A stretch of DNA of 64,000 bases, from the NCBI GenBank assembly GCA_020002185.1, contig CM034541.1:34037852-34101851 (forward strand), read 5' to 3'. Below, piece after piece: positions 44,896-57,895 of the stretch. The position numbers and the translations under genes were made by a program. Origin of the DNA: Paraescarpia echinospica. Its lineage: Eukaryota; Annelida; Polychaeta; Sabellida; Siboglinidae. Each line of letters begins with the position of its first letter. Positions within the stretch are counted from its first letter, which is position 1. Below the pieces are notes generated by a model. The model did not search any database. It saw nothing but the letters and a program-made list of their open reading frames with translations, and had not been told where the DNA came from.

Positions 44896-46659
44896 TTTTT
44901 AGTCCTTTGGCCGAAGGTCCAAGGGACTATTGCCATCACTCTGCGTCCGCCGTTAGCTGCCGTATCTCAGAAACCGTTCAGCAACTTTTTCTCTAATTTT
45001 GCATAGACATATCTTGGGGCACTGCCACTATGCACGAGAAATCTGTATTTGATTGAATCATTTTAAGGGCTCCCTAGGGCTTCCAAGGACGGCCAAACTG
45101 GTAAAAATGTAACATTTGGCCTATTTTTTCAAAAACTGTTCAGCAACTTTTTTCTAATTTTGCATATATGTATCTTAGGGTGCTGCCATTACATACAAGA
45201 AATCTGTATTTGATTGAATCATTCTAAGGGCACCTAAGAGGCCCCCAAAGTGCAAAAGGTTTGCATTATCTAGTGATGTGGTTTTGAGAAGGGCCCTTGA
45301 GACCACCCCCAACATTAGATGTTGTGTATTGTGCCACAAAGTCAACAGCTGTGACTAATCTCTACAGCCAAGTCCATTGAGACCTCGACTAATCTTTAAT
45401 TGGTCACAGCACCCAGGCAGAGTAGACACACTTGACCCCTGTTAGACTGAACAGTTGCCTAACACTTTTAAACTGTATCTTCAAAACTATTGATTTTCTA
45501 TAATTGCAAGTTGTGTTTATTTTGATGTTCATTTAATTATTATAAAATGGTGTGACTGTGGTGTCTTTTGGTTAAAGATGTATTGTCTGTAGAAACCTGT
45601 AGGTGACAAACATAGAAAATTAATATTCTGTCACCTGTAGGTGACAAACATAGAAAATTTATATTCTGGACAACTATAGAATGAAATATCCTACACTTTA
45701 TTTATATCAAATGCATTCTACTCTTCTGTTTACGCTTGCCATGCCTTGTGTAGACATGGTACTGTGTAAATCAATTGTATCAATATAGACTAATAATTAC
45801 AGATTCACAATATAGTTGACACCTGAAACAACCAAATGTCAACCATTAGAAGAGTTGACATAGTTCTGCTATACACAAGCAAGAAATCTGTATTTGATTG
45901 AATCATTCTAGTGTCATCAGCATATAGTAGAACATACATTTTCTACATCATCATCACTAAGGTTGTTGTAAATTTAACCAGCTGCCATGTCAAGTCTGTT
46001 ATAATTGTGACTAACAGTGTTCAAAATTATTCAGGTAAATAGCAAATAACAAAGGACACAAGTTTTCTCCTTGCCATACCTCTACATATGAGAAGAAGGC
46101 TGACACAGCCTGGCCCTCATTTATACATGATTTAGCATTTTTGTACATGTTGTATACAACTTTCAACACAATACCATTAATACTGCATGAAATTGTCTTA
46201 GACCACAGGGAGGACCGGTCTACTAAATCAAATGCTTTCTTATAATCGATGAAGGCACAATAAAGCCTTTTGCGTCGAGACAAATACAATTCAACCAATA
46301 CCCCTATTTAAACACTGCCTGTTCTTCACCTATTACATTCGCTTTGTTTAGGTATGTGGTCAGTCTGGTGTTCTGAACAATCTCTAAGGATTAATGAACA
46401 CTTATGCAGAATGTCACCCACTTGGCAGGTTTAATTGATCTATTCAGCAATGATGACACTGTTTAGGCCTCACTCTGGACACTGTCACTCACAGTGTTGT
46501 GTATTGTCTTAGTTGGTGCATTGAACTAATCTACTTGACCATGAATCAGTGGTGGCTCTGGTTGTGTATTACACCCAGCTGTGGAGCTAAGATTCTCTGC
46601 CTGCTATTGTTTGATGGAAGCTGTGACTAATCTGCAATTGGTCACTGGCAGTAGCTTGT
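44896..46659 (-). mobile_element. LR1 repeat copy, cut by the gap
   Basis: Minus-strand sense. The 3' end, with its CCAAAGG hairpin, is at 44901. Then come the ~160-bp tandem units, the 37-bp pair and the RT fragment, and the sequence runs into the N gap before reaching the LR1 5' end. A ~90-bp stretch near 45880-45965 is not in the other copies. Confidence 0.8.
46011..46298 (-). pseudogene. RT fragment in LR1 (open, 95 codons)
   Basis: It covers only RT motif A (FIDYKKAFDLVDRSSLW) and motif B (VWQGENLCPLLFAIYLNN), without the catalytic YADD box, so it cannot be an active polymerase. It is typical of non-LTR retrotransposon RTs. The frame is open here and in two other copies and broken in the intron 11 copy. 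Confidence 0.75.
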
Positions 46660-47659
46660 NNNNNNNNNNNNNNNNNNNNNNNNNNNNNNNNNNNNNNNNN
46701 NNNNNNNNNNNNNNNNNNNNNNNNNNNNNNNNNNNNNNNNNNNNNNNNNNNNNNNNNNNNNNNNNNNNNNNNNNNNNNNNNNNNNNNNNNNNNNNNNNNN
46801 NNNNNNNNNNNNNNNNNNNNNNNNNNNNNNNNNNNNNNNNNNNNNNNNNNNNNNNNNNNNNNNNNNNNNNNNNNNNNNNNNNNNNNNNNNNNNNNNNNNN
46901 NNNNNNNNNNNNNNNNNNNNNNNNNNNNNNNNNNNNNNNNNNNNNNNNNNNNNNNNNNNNNNNNNNNNNNNNNNNNNNNNNNNNNNNNNNNNNNNNNNNN
47001 NNNNNNNNNNNNNNNNNNNNNNNNNNNNNNNNNNNNNNNNNNNNNNNNNNNNNNNNNNNNNNNNNNNNNNNNNNNNNNNNNNNNNNNNNNNNNNNNNNNN
47101 NNNNNNNNNNNNNNNNNNNNNNNNNNNNNNNNNNNNNNNNNNNNNNNNNNNNNNNNNNNNNNNNNNNNNNNNNNNNNNNNNNNNNNNNNNNNNNNNNNNN
47201 NNNNNNNNNNNNNNNNNNNNNNNNNNNNNNNNNNNNNNNNNNNNNNNNNNNNNNNNNNNNNNNNNNNNNNNNNNNNNNNNNNNNNNNNNNNNNNNNNNNN
47301 NNNNNNNNNNNNNNNNNNNNNNNNNNNNNNNNNNNNNNNNNNNNNNNNNNNNNNNNNNNNNNNNNNNNNNNNNNNNNNNNNNNNNNNNNNNNNNNNNNNN
47401 NNNNNNNNNNNNNNNNNNNNNNNNNNNNNNNNNNNNNNNNNNNNNNNNNNNNNNNNNNNNNNNNNNNNNNNNNNNNNNNNNNNNNNNNNNNNNNNNNNNN
47501 NNNNNNNNNNNNNNNNNNNNNNNNNNNNNNNNNNNNNNNNNNNNNNNNNNNNNNNNNNNNNNNNNNNNNNNNNNNNNNNNNNNNNNNNNNNNNNNNNNNN
47601 NNNNNNNNNNNNNNNNNNNNNNNNNNNNNNNNNNNNNNNNNNNNNNNNNNNNNNNNNNN
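46660..47659. other. Assembly gap, exactly 1000 N
   Basis: A run of 1000 unknown bases, a round number suggesting an arbitrary scaffold join. It lies exactly between the two duplicated blocks. Confidence 0.99.
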
Positions 47660-48424
47660 TTGTTTAACGTAACATAATTTGCCGTTCTGCCTCCCAGTTA
47701 GCTGCACTGACCAAGTGGAGTGCAGGAACAAATGATTGATCAATGGTATTTTTGATGGGCCGTAATCAATACACGTTGTACGTACACAACCTGCATGAAA
47801 TGCATAACACAGTCCATGAATAGTCATGAGCAGTGATTAATGCAACGTTCTCACTCGTTGCTACATTTTCTTGAACAATAACGAAAGCCTGGCCAGTTCC
47901 ATGGTGGAAGCACCTTGTTACTGAGGTGGGGGGGGGTGTCACTGGACATGGTGTCACAATTTATGTGCTGTCACCATGCAGTTACATTAAGCACCTGGCT
48001 TCACATATATATCTATATCTGTATTTTGATGGCAAAATGTCCTACGGACACAACATGCCAGTTGCTCGTTGGGTTACATTTTTTAGATGTTGGATGAGAT
48101 TACTCTGGAATGAATTTGATGATTTACATGAAACGATGCTTGGAGGTTGAGAATTCCACTCTTATTGTGGTTGGGAAGAAACCGTTTCAAAATATATTTG
48201 ATGAATGCTTGATTTGAATATCTGTAGCTAGTGTAGTTTGTGCAGTAGCAGCAGGTTTAGCAATTTATACCCATCTTTAATTAATTAATAATCATGTCAA
48301 TCATGGTGCAGCGTTTCCTAGTCACAACAAAACTAGGATCCATAATCTGGCATTCAAGTTTCAAAGTTGATTCGTCACTGGGGGATGAATATCTCATGTT
48401 GCTGATGATGTCTGCTGCAAACGC

Positions 48425-48655
48425 CTGTCGATGAGTAGAGTGCAAGGCTGTTGATCGAGGAGACGGTGGTTCGATTCCACCCGCCGCCATTTCAAAACTT
48501 AGGCAATTTCATTCACCTCACGTTTGCTGTGTCTTTTGGAAGAAACGGTAAAAGCCGTTGGTTCCTTCTGTCTGGTGTCTATCTCAGGGGAAGTAAAAGA
48601 CCCCACACAGGGCGTAAATGTGTAACCTGTGGTAGACTCACAGAGTGGTGGTCTC
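48425..48655 (+). repeat. tRNA-derived SINE, copy 2
   Basis: Counterpart of 38485-38715, with the same B box GGTTCGATTCC and body. It differs by a few bases, including an extra ATG triplet just upstream (TGATGATGTC). Confidence 0.6.
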
Positions 48656-50340
48656 TTTAACCCACTGAATCTCGCTCCCAACATCTGGAGTTGCTTCACG
48701 GTCTGGCATGTGAGACACACGGAGCAGGCAGTGTATGTAGTATAGATATATATACACTGTATCATTGGACCCACTGGGTCCCATATGAATGTAATGTATA
48801 AATACATACAGATCTATACATTGACGTTTTAGAAGAACTACGACAGTGGCATGCTCCCTTGCACTGTTGCAGTAACCACACTGCACATTTTTGTTAAGTG
48901 GGTGTGATAGTGGGACCATGACCCCCCACAGCAGGGACCACCTAGCATGCTCTGTCTGAGTTTTACAATGCATCATAACATGCTCTGGCTGGGTTACAAG
49001 TATGGATACTCCAGGATTTAAATCAGATTCTGGTTAATTCATTTATGTATTACTACTATTATTTCGATTACTTAAAGATCATGCAGGCCAGTTATGTTTT
49101 AACACTTCATACAATTAAGTAACATGGGTGAGACCCAGAAATGACAGTTGTATTATAAAATGGTACAATTGAATTAATGACGAAAATGTCACAAATGAGT
49201 ATTGATTTAAATCTATTCACTGAGATGCGATAACTCACAATGTAAACAATGGATAAACATGTTGATGTTATCAGTACGTAATCATGGAGGATTAAACTGA
49301 TAGTAGACTATGTAACTTTTATAAAATTGATTAGGTTCAGTAGAAATTATAAAGAATTAATTAAAAACTAATAATTTAGATTAAATTGCAATGTGTGAAA
49401 ACAAATTCATTGAAGAGAAAACTACATTTGATTTTATCAACAACCATGAGGCAATCGAAAGAGACATTGTATCAGTTCAGCTGTGAGACAAACAGACAAA
49501 CAACAATAACAGTCAATTTGGCCAGTTAATCAAAAGAATCAAATATTTAGCCAATCAGTCGATTTGAATAATTAACAAAATAGATCAAACAAACCTGATT
49601 ATTCAGAAGTGCAGTGATAGAAATAGACCCAAATTTTCATTTTCTGGACAAATTAGTTTTGAAAACTACTTGTCCGAGCAGTTGTCATGGGCAATCAATG
49701 CTTTTGGATAAGTATAAATAAATTACTTATTTTTAAATGAATACAAGGACAATCTTCCTGCTGTTTTGTTGCATGTATATCTGAATAACCTGTGGAGAAC
49801 AGCACAATTTGATCTCATTTTTAAGTTCTGAAATACACATGAACACAACATTATAATTGCAAATATGTCCCTTTAACAATGTTTTTCATCACGAATATTA
49901 AGAATACATGCTACATGATGTATGCCATTATTTTAGTTATGCTAATGGTGAAAGCTTTTACTGATACCAATTGGTGATGTATTAAAAACACACAAAGGTA
50001 CTTCATTATCTGTAGTGTAAGAAAAATATGGAAACTGTAGATTTGTTAGGGAATCTCCAATAACTAATCTGACAAAATATTAACATGCCCAGGAAAATTG
50101 TAATCAACTGTGGTGTTTGCCATGCAGTACTACTATCAGTGTGAAGTGGCGGCCAGGCCTGGGCTGGCTGAATAAGGTCTCTGTGTGCATTAACAATGTC
50201 AGTGTCCACTGCACAAGGCAGATGTATTGATTCTTATGAGCAGTCTAATTAAACAGGGTCAGACAAGTGAGATGTAGACCAGCTCGGTTCTTGCATGATA
50301 TCATTGTACTGTGTGGGAACATCACATGTCATGGATGAAA

Positions 50341-50765
50341 GGTCAGTCAGATTGGTAGTAGCATTGTACTGTCAGACTGGCATAGCTACCTTCCACAATG
50401 CTAAGTGATATGTCAGTCAGGTTTATAGTGGCATTGTACTGTCAGACTGGCATAGCTACCTTCCACAATGCTAAGTGATATGTCAGTCAGGTTTATAGTG
50501 GCATTGTACTGTCAGACTGGCATAGCTACCTTCCACAATGCTAAGTGATATGTCAGTCAGGTTTATAGTGGCATTGTACTGTCAGACTGGCATAGCTACC
50601 TTCCACAATGCTAAGTGATATGTCAGTCAGGTTTATAGTGGCATTGTACTGTCAGACTGGCATAGCTACCTTCCACAATGCTAAGTGATATGTCAGTCAG
50701 GTTTATAGTGGCATTGTACTGTCTGACTGGCATAACTTCCATAGTGCTGCATGATATGTTAGTCA
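50341..50765. repeat. 70-bp tandem repeat, copy 2 (five full units plus edges)
   Basis: Units recur at about 50412, 50482, 50552, 50622 and 50692, essentially identical to each other. That is three more than in copy 1. Confidence 0.92.
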
Positions 50766-50829
50766 GGTTGGTGTTGTACAGCGTAGTTAGTATAATAGGG
50801 ATCTGTACCCTGATGTTTTGTAAGCATTC

Positions 50830-51070
50830 AAAATGGGGCGCCATCACAGACAACATGACACAGCAAAATCATATAGTAGACTGGTAGGGGGTCAAATTTG
50901 TGGAGTCGGACTGGAGGACAAGAGACATCAAAGAAGCGATCTGGATTAGAAAAACCAAGGACTGCATGAACCGAGACAAAGGACGGTACAGGCCGGGCTT
51001 TCATACATCTATGACGATCTCTTGGAAGAGCCATCCAGGGCACCGCCGTGGGGGGTACACACCGGAGTGA
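50830..51070 (+). pseudogene. Penelope-like GIY-YIG fragment, copy 2
   Basis: Counterpart of 40650-40890 with the same NHIVDW-stop-GVKFVES pattern. The shared stop shows it was already dead before the copies diverged. Confidence 0.75.
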
Positions 51071-52012
51071 TTATGTCTGCGCTGAAGGACTACCATGTCG
51101 TCATCTAGCGGTAGTCGTCTGAAAAAGAATGCAGAAAGCAGTGAAAATGTCATAAGAACAAAAGGTGAACTGACTGTGAAATACGTAAAAATATCACTCA
51201 TTTGAACCACCCAGTCTGATTCTGAATGTCTGATGAACCTCTTCACTCTTAGCCAATCCATGGATATAACATCAGCCACCAGTTCTAAATCACTTTGGGA
51301 GCCGATCTACATGGCTGTGCAGTACTGTATCTTGTCACCGACATCGCAGACAATGTCCTCAGTGAGAGAGACAGAGCCGGGTGAGGAGTGTTTCATATTC
51401 ACGCCGTCATGGTGGCATCAGTACCAACATTGGCATCGCCAATGTTACTACACTTGCCGGTCTTCAACTCATTCTCAACAACAGTAGTTAATCAACTACA
51501 GTCTAGGGCGCAGTAGTTTTTATATGTGCTTCATTATGGCTCGTGTGGCAGAAAACAATAGAGGATTTAAATGTACGCCAAGTCATTGTCAAAACAGCTG
51601 TCCAGATCAGTCCCTGTACACGTAATGTGTGACTTTTTGTGGACTCAGGTTCTCACCAAAATCTCTGCATCAGCCTTGACCAGAGCTGTATTTTGTATTC
51701 TTAATTACAAATGTATGACTCATCATCACCACCTGGCACAATACTACATTGACTTCAGCACTGACTTTTGCCTGCGGTGATGTTATTACCAAGCCCTGCT
51801 TTGCTCCAATTTCAGTATTACATTCTGTGTAGTTATAGTGCGTTATCATAGAAACAAACGAGGACATTGGGGTTATAACTTAGAGAAAGATGACACTGGA
51901 CTGATTTATCTTCCTAGAGCAGGTGGCTATGACATTTGGGTTAGCTTGCATTTAAACCCATAGTTCTTTCTTTTCATATTTTATTTATCAGTCATGAATA
52001 ATGATAGAGGCA

Positions 52013-53177
52013 GGATACGAATGTAACTTATAGTTATACTTAGGAGAGCTAAGTATAACTTGTATACGAATGTAACTTATAGTTATACTTAGGAGAGCTA
52101 AGTATAACTTGGATACGAATGTAACTTATAGTTATACTTAGGAGAGCTAAGTATAACTTGTATACGAATACAACTTATAGTTATACTTAGGAGAGCTAAG
52201 TATAACTTGGATACGAATGTAACTTATAGTTATACTTAGGAGAGCTAAGTATAACTTGGATACGAATGTAACTTATAGTTATACTTAGCAGAGCTAAGTA
52301 TAACTTGTATACGAATGTAACTTATAGTTATTCTTAGGAGAGCTAAGTATAACTTGTATACGAATGTAACTTATAGTTATACTTAGCAGAGCTAAGTATA
52401 ACTTGTATACGAATGTAACTTATAGTTATACTTAGGAGAGCTAAGTATAACTTGTATACGAATGTAACTTATAGTTATACTTAGCAGAGCTAAGTATAAC
52501 TTGTATACGAATGTAACTTATAGTTATACTTAGGAGAGCTAAGTATAACTTGTATACGAATGTAACTTATAGTTATACTTAGGAGAGCTAAGTATAACTT
52601 GGATACGAATGTAACTTATAGTTATACTTAGGAGAGCTAAGTATAACTTGTATACGAATGTAACTTATAGTTATACTTAGGAGAGCTAAGTATAACTTGG
52701 ATACGAATGTAACTTATAGTTATACTTAGCAGAGCTAAGTATAACTTGTATACGAATGTAACTTATAGTTATACTTAGGAGAGGTAAGTATAACTTGTAT
52801 ACGAATGTAACTTATAGTTATAGTTAGCAGAGCTAAGTATAACTTGTATACGAATGTAACTTATAGTTATACTTAGGAGAGCTAAGTATAACTTGTATAC
52901 GAATGTAACTAATAGTTATACTTAGGAGAGCTAAGTATAACTTGGATACGAATGTAACTTATAGTTATACTTAGGAGAGCTAAGTATAACTTGTATACGA
53001 ATGTAACTTATAGTTATACTTAGGAGAGCTAAGTATAACTTGTATACGAATGTAACTTATAGTTATACTTAGGAGAGCTAAGTATAACTTGTATACGAAT
53101 GTAACTTATAGTTATACTTAGGAGAGCTAAGTATAACTTGGATATGAATGTAACTTATAGTTATACTTAGGAGAGCT
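52013..53177. repeat. 49-bp hairpin satellite, copy 2 (~24 units)
   Basis: Same unit, palindrome and variant types as copy 1. Both arrays end with the same truncated unit, GGAGAGCTTACAG. Confidence 0.97.
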
Positions 53178-54341
53178 TACAGTTTCTGTCATAATATAAC
53201 ATCCAGTGTCATATCAGTGTCTTTATTAAGACATTGACCATGACAAAGCCAAATTTCACCATCGTTCCATCACATAGAAATATACCTTAATCTCGATATG
53301 CCTTCATATTGCCAGACAGATTGTATTACATGGATATTTAAGTATGTATGAAGTATCAGTCTGATGCGAAACACACGTCGAATGTTAGAGAGATTTTTAC
53401 ATCAGTTCTGCATTGTTCCGCGTTGTTCCGCGGTTTATAGAGCTCCGACATTTTGGAACGTCAACAATAGCATGAACGCATGTCATGTTTGATGTTGTCT
53501 AGGCAACGTCAAGACATTATTAATTGTGTTATTTGTAGCAAATACATCGTGTTCAGTACAACCTACAAATTAATGCCGTCAGATCATAGCGTTATCTGTG
53601 ATTAAGAATCATCGTGTCACAAGATTTGTATTAGCATATGTCAATAACAAGGAAAAACTACTCCAGCTTCCAAGACAAAATGAAGTAACATTGATTATTG
53701 TTGTGTGCACTGACAATTCAGTATCCGTTTCGTATTGTGTCATTTGTTCCATTCTGTTTAAATGCATCGGTGAAAGTTTATATTGAAGTGCAGCTATAAT
53801 TGTTATAAACCTGGTTGGCTTGTCATCAAAATATTGCATTGCCACGGAATTGCGCGATGCACGAAATTGGGACATTCTAGATGTATACCGTTTTGATAAT
53901 AAGGTTAATGGAAATCATTATGAATATACCGTGGCATGAATAATATTTTGAGCAAGTTCATGAAAGTGTGCCTACTGGCCCATATTTCGATTTTTTGGTT
54001 TTTAAGGTGTTTACTGTAATTGAGACATTGCATTTATTGTACAATATAACTGTATGCCTAATTTTACTTGCATACAGTTGGTGGAAATAAAATACTACTT
54101 TTATTTCATTATATCAATTATATTATTAAATATAACATATACCGGTATATATATATATAATATGCCAGAAATATATAAATCGTAATTGATTACTCTCAAA
54201 TTCTAAGTTATGATACATTTCAATAGTAATCATTTGTGGTGTAATCACCCCACCCTTGGTATTGGCCTTTATATCTATAATGTCTCAACTTCTATTTCCA
54301 ACATAATTATCTGTAAAGATAAGCAGTATCCAACCATTTTT

Positions 54342-56544
54342 AGTCCTTTGGCTGAAGGTCCAAGGGACTATTGCCATCACTCTGCGTCCGCCGTTAGCTG
54401 CCGTATCTCAGAAACCGTTCAGCAACTTTTTCTCTAATTTTGCATAGACATATCTTGGGGCACTGCCACTATGCACGAGAAATCTGTATTTGATTGAATC
54501 ATTTTAAGGGCTCCCTAGGGCCTCCAAGGACCGCCAAACTGGTAAAAATGTAACATTTGGCCTATTTTTTCAAAAACTGTTCAGCAACTTTTTTCTAATT
54601 TTGCATATATGTATCTAAGGGAGCTGCCATTATATACAAGAAATCTGTATTTGATTGAATCATTCTAAGGGCACCTAAGAGGCCCCCAAAGTGCAAAAGG
54701 TTTGCATTATCTAGTGATGTGGTTTTGAGAAGGGCCCTTGAGACCACCCCCAACATTAGATGTTGTGTATTGTGCCACAAAGTCAACAGCTGTGACTAAT
54801 CTCTACAGCCCAGTCCATTGAGACCTCGACTAATCTTTAATTGGTCACAGCACCCAGGCAGAGTAGACACACTTGACCCCTGTTAAACTGAACAGTTGCC
54901 TAACACTTTTAAACTGTTTCTTCAAAACTATTGATTTTCTATAATTGCAAGTTGTGTTTATTTTGATGTTCATTTAATTATTATAAAATGGTGTGACTGT
55001 GGTGTCTATTGGTTAAAGATGTATTGTCTGTAGAAACCTGTAGGTGACAAACATAGAAAATTAATATTCTGTCACCTGCAGGTGACAAACATAGAAAATT
55101 AATATTCTGGACAACTATAGAATGAAATATCCTACACTTTATTTATATCAAATGCATTCTACTCTTCTGTTTACGCTTGCCATGCCTTGTGTAGACATGG
55201 TACTGTGTAAATCAATTGTATCAATATAGACTAATAATTACAGATTCACAATATAGTTGACACCTGAAACAACCAAATGTCAACCATTAGAAGAGTTGAC
55301 ATAGTTCCGCTATACACTACATATGTAAATTTAACCAGCTGCCATGTCAAGTCTGTTATAATTGTGACTAGCAGTGTTCAAAATTATTCAGGTAAATAGC
55401 AAATAACAAAGGACACAAATTTTCTCCTTGCCATACCTCTACACATGAGAAGAAGGCTGACACAGCCTGGCCCTCATTTATACATGATTTAGCATTTTTG
55501 TACATGTTGTATACAACTTTCAACACAATACCATTAATACCGCATGAAATTGTCTTAGACCACAGGGAGGACCGGTCTACTAAATCAAATGCTTTCTTAT
55601 AATCGATGAAGGCACAATAAAGCCTTTTGCGTCGAGACAAATACAATTCAACCAATACCCCTATTTGAACACTGCCTGTTCTTCACCTATTACATTTGCT
55701 TTGTTTAGGTATGTGGTCAGTCTGGTGTTCTGAACAATCTCTAAGGATTAATGAACACTTATGCAGAATGTCACCCACTTGGCAGGTTTAATTGATCTAT
55801 TCAGCAATGATGACACTGTTTAGGCCTCACTCTGGACAATATCACTCACAGTGTTGTGTATTGTCTTAGTTGGTGCATTGAGCTAATCTACCTGACCATG
55901 AATCAGTGGTGGCTCTGGTTGTGTATTACACCCAGCTGTGGAGCTAAGATTCTCTGCCTGCTATTGTTTGATGGAAACTGTGACTAATCTGTAATTGGTC
56001 ACTGGCAGTAGCTTGTGTCAACAGACAACATTAAGCCACTAGACCCCTGTTAAACTGGACAGTTGCCTGTAGGTTTTAACCTGTGTCAAACAGTGAGCCT
56101 ACCTTTTGCTCTCAGAAAATCTGTCCTCTTAGTTTTACACATGAAGACATAATCTGGCATAACTTGATAAGTCTTTGTAGCAGCACATTTGTACTTCCAG
56201 TGTATCATTGCAACATAACATACATATTACATACTGTGTGCCACATTTGAATGTTGTGCATGTAATATTTCCATGCAATCCATTTGCATATATAATGTAA
56301 AACTTCAACAGCCGTTTTCTTCATTTTCACTTTTTGATCCCTACCATGTTCAATGCTCCATAACTTTGCCAATTTTTGTAGCAGTCATATTTTTTGAAAC
56401 CATGTAAAGCACCCTACCAAACCTTTACAAGGATGTAAGAAAACAATGTTACAATTTTTCCGACTTATCACTCATTTGGTCAGCCGGGGTCACATATAGA
56501 CGTATTAGTCCAAAGGACTTCAGGGCCACTTGACCCATTTTTTT
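54342..56544 (-). mobile_element. LR1 repeat, full-length copy (~2.2 kb)
   Basis: Sense is the minus strand. The 5' end (56544 downward) carries two small palindromes, GGGCC/GGCCC and AGTCC/GGACT. Then follow an AT-rich part, the RT fragment (55655-55368), the 37-bp pair and two or three ~160-bp units containing AAATCTGTATTTGATTGAAT. The 3' hairpin TTGGACCTTCAGCCAAAGG ends near 54342. It has no transposase or Rep protein, so it is non-autonomous. Confidence 0.8.
55368..55655 (-). pseudogene. RT fragment in LR1 (open)
   Basis: Same 95-codon RT piece as 46011-46298, differing by a couple of residues (CGING for CSING, SCVEV for SYVEV). Motifs A and B are present and the catalytic YADD motif is absent. 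Confidence 0.75.
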
Positions 56545-56559
56545 AAAGACAACTTGATA

Positions 56560-57135
56560 ATAAATATCAAATTCAATAAATGTAAATCAAATTCAGAAAT
56601 AAATAAATATCAAATTTAACAATCCAGTGAATAGAAGGGCACAAGTCACAAACAGGACTGGGGAATAGTACTATGTAATAGTAACAATTACAAATATTTG
56701 AATAATACTACTAATAGTAACAGTAATAGGTTGAATAAAACACAATGTAATAGTAATGGGAAGCAATGTAATAGTAATTGACCTATTAATTTTATATTAC
56801 TATTGGACATTTCAAAGTTAACTTTGAGTTGCACTTATTTTGCGTTATGGTATTTAATTATTTACAAGGAAAAGAATATTCCACTAATTTCACCAGGTTT
56901 TATGATTGCTCCTCTGTGAATCATGGCCCTCAGTCAGTTTCACCCTGGAGGTTATGAGAGTTTACATAGCACTAGCAGACATTGGGACAGTGTGACAGCT
57001 GCATGGCTAAAGGGATTCAATAGTTCTTTGAAGTTGGCTCTCATGCCAACTATCCTTTTCACACAAGCCAAATAAATATAGCAGGTAATTATACACCACC
57101 AAGTTATTATGTTTATAAAATATAAATTTACCAAC
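56560..57135. repeat. Dispersed repeat between LR1 copies
   Basis: 56640-56815 contains many TAATAGTAA words and matches 19385-19500 in eEF2 intron 4. The rest shows no gene. Confidence 0.5.
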
Positions 57136-57139
57136 ATAA

Positions 57140-57460
57140 ATGTAAGTTTTTATATCGCACAGTATCCCGTCCTCAGGACTGCTCAATGGTCTTTACACTT
57201 AACCCCTGTCAGTAATGTTCAATCAAATACCATTTTTACTTCTCTGGGAAGCATTCAGCCATGCTGCAATTAATTCATGAAAGCTGTTCATGCACTGTAG
57301 CCAGTGGTGGATATATATTTATACAGCTGAGTGAACTAAAGCATCATAGAGTGAACAAACTTGTCCAAGGTTCGATACAGCAGCACAGGATTCGAACCCA
57401 GGTTCTCTCAATTGAGAATCCGATGCTCGTGCCACTGTTCCACTGTGCTCCACATATCTG
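57140..57460 (-). repeat. tRNA-derived SINE (~320 bp)
   Basis: On the minus strand the head reads GCACAGTGGAACAGTGGCAC, then GGGTTCGAATCC, fitting Pol III A and B boxes. The tail, reading towards 57140, contains GAGCAGTCCTGAGGACGGGA. The tail recurs at 61238-61375 and a diverged copy lies at 16805-17060. Confidence 0.7.
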
Positions 57461-57689
57461 ACAATGTAGACAACATATATGAAACAGCGTTCCGTAAGAC
57501 ATCAAGTGTCTGACAATAACAATAAGTGTTGGAACAGTATTTATAGTAGTGTCCTTTTCCAGATATACTGGTGACTGGTGAACAGAAAGTGTTCCACTGC
57601 TACATTTTGATGTATGCCTCAAAATAACATTTACATATTTCAATGAATAAGCATAGAAGTAAACACACACATACAACACTCCATTTTTA

Positions 57690-57895
57690 GAGGTCCAATA
57701 TACATATGCCATCATTCTGCATCCACCGTCCGCAGCCATATCTCAGAAACCGTTGAGTAACTTTTTCTCTAATTTTGCATAGACATATCTTAGGGTACTG
57801 CCACTATGCACGGTAAATCTGTATTTGATTTAATCATTCTAAGAGCCCCGTAGGGCCCCCAGGGTCCAAAAACTTGTAATTTTTCACATTTTGCC
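57690..57895 (-). repeat. LR1 3'-end fragment adjoining the next LR1 copy
   Basis: One ~160-bp LR1 unit with the CAGCCATATCTCAGAAACCG segment, but without the terminal hairpin. It directly precedes the LR1 copy starting at 57896. Confidence 0.6.

Larger units (their letters stand above)
37721..46659. repeat. Duplicated block, copy 1 (8939 bp, ends at gap)
   Basis: It aligns end to end with 47660-56016. Differences are scattered single bases (for example the changed base in AACAGAATTTG versus AACATAATTTG), homopolymer lengths, tandem-repeat copy number, and a ~33-bp insertion near 48955 in copy 2. Copy 1 runs up to the first N. Order inside: SINE, 70-bp tandem repeat, Penelope fragment, 49-bp satellite, LR1 with RT fragment. 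Confidence 0.95.
47660..56016. repeat. Duplicated block, copy 2 (8357 bp, starts at gap)
   Basis: It begins at the first base after the gap, in phase with 37721, and matches copy 1 throughout at roughly 98-99% by eye. It is shorter because its 49-bp satellite has about 15 fewer units; three extra 70-bp units partly offset this. Beyond 56016 the sequence continues past the point where copy 1 stops. Confidence 0.95.

Noticed and set aside
46581..47827. Long ORFs on both strands across the gap
   Set aside because: They are made of unknown bases; only a few codons at each edge are real and these are shadows of repeats.
37721..56016. Biological tandem gene duplication
   Set aside because: No host gene is in either block and the boundaries coincide with the scaffold gap.
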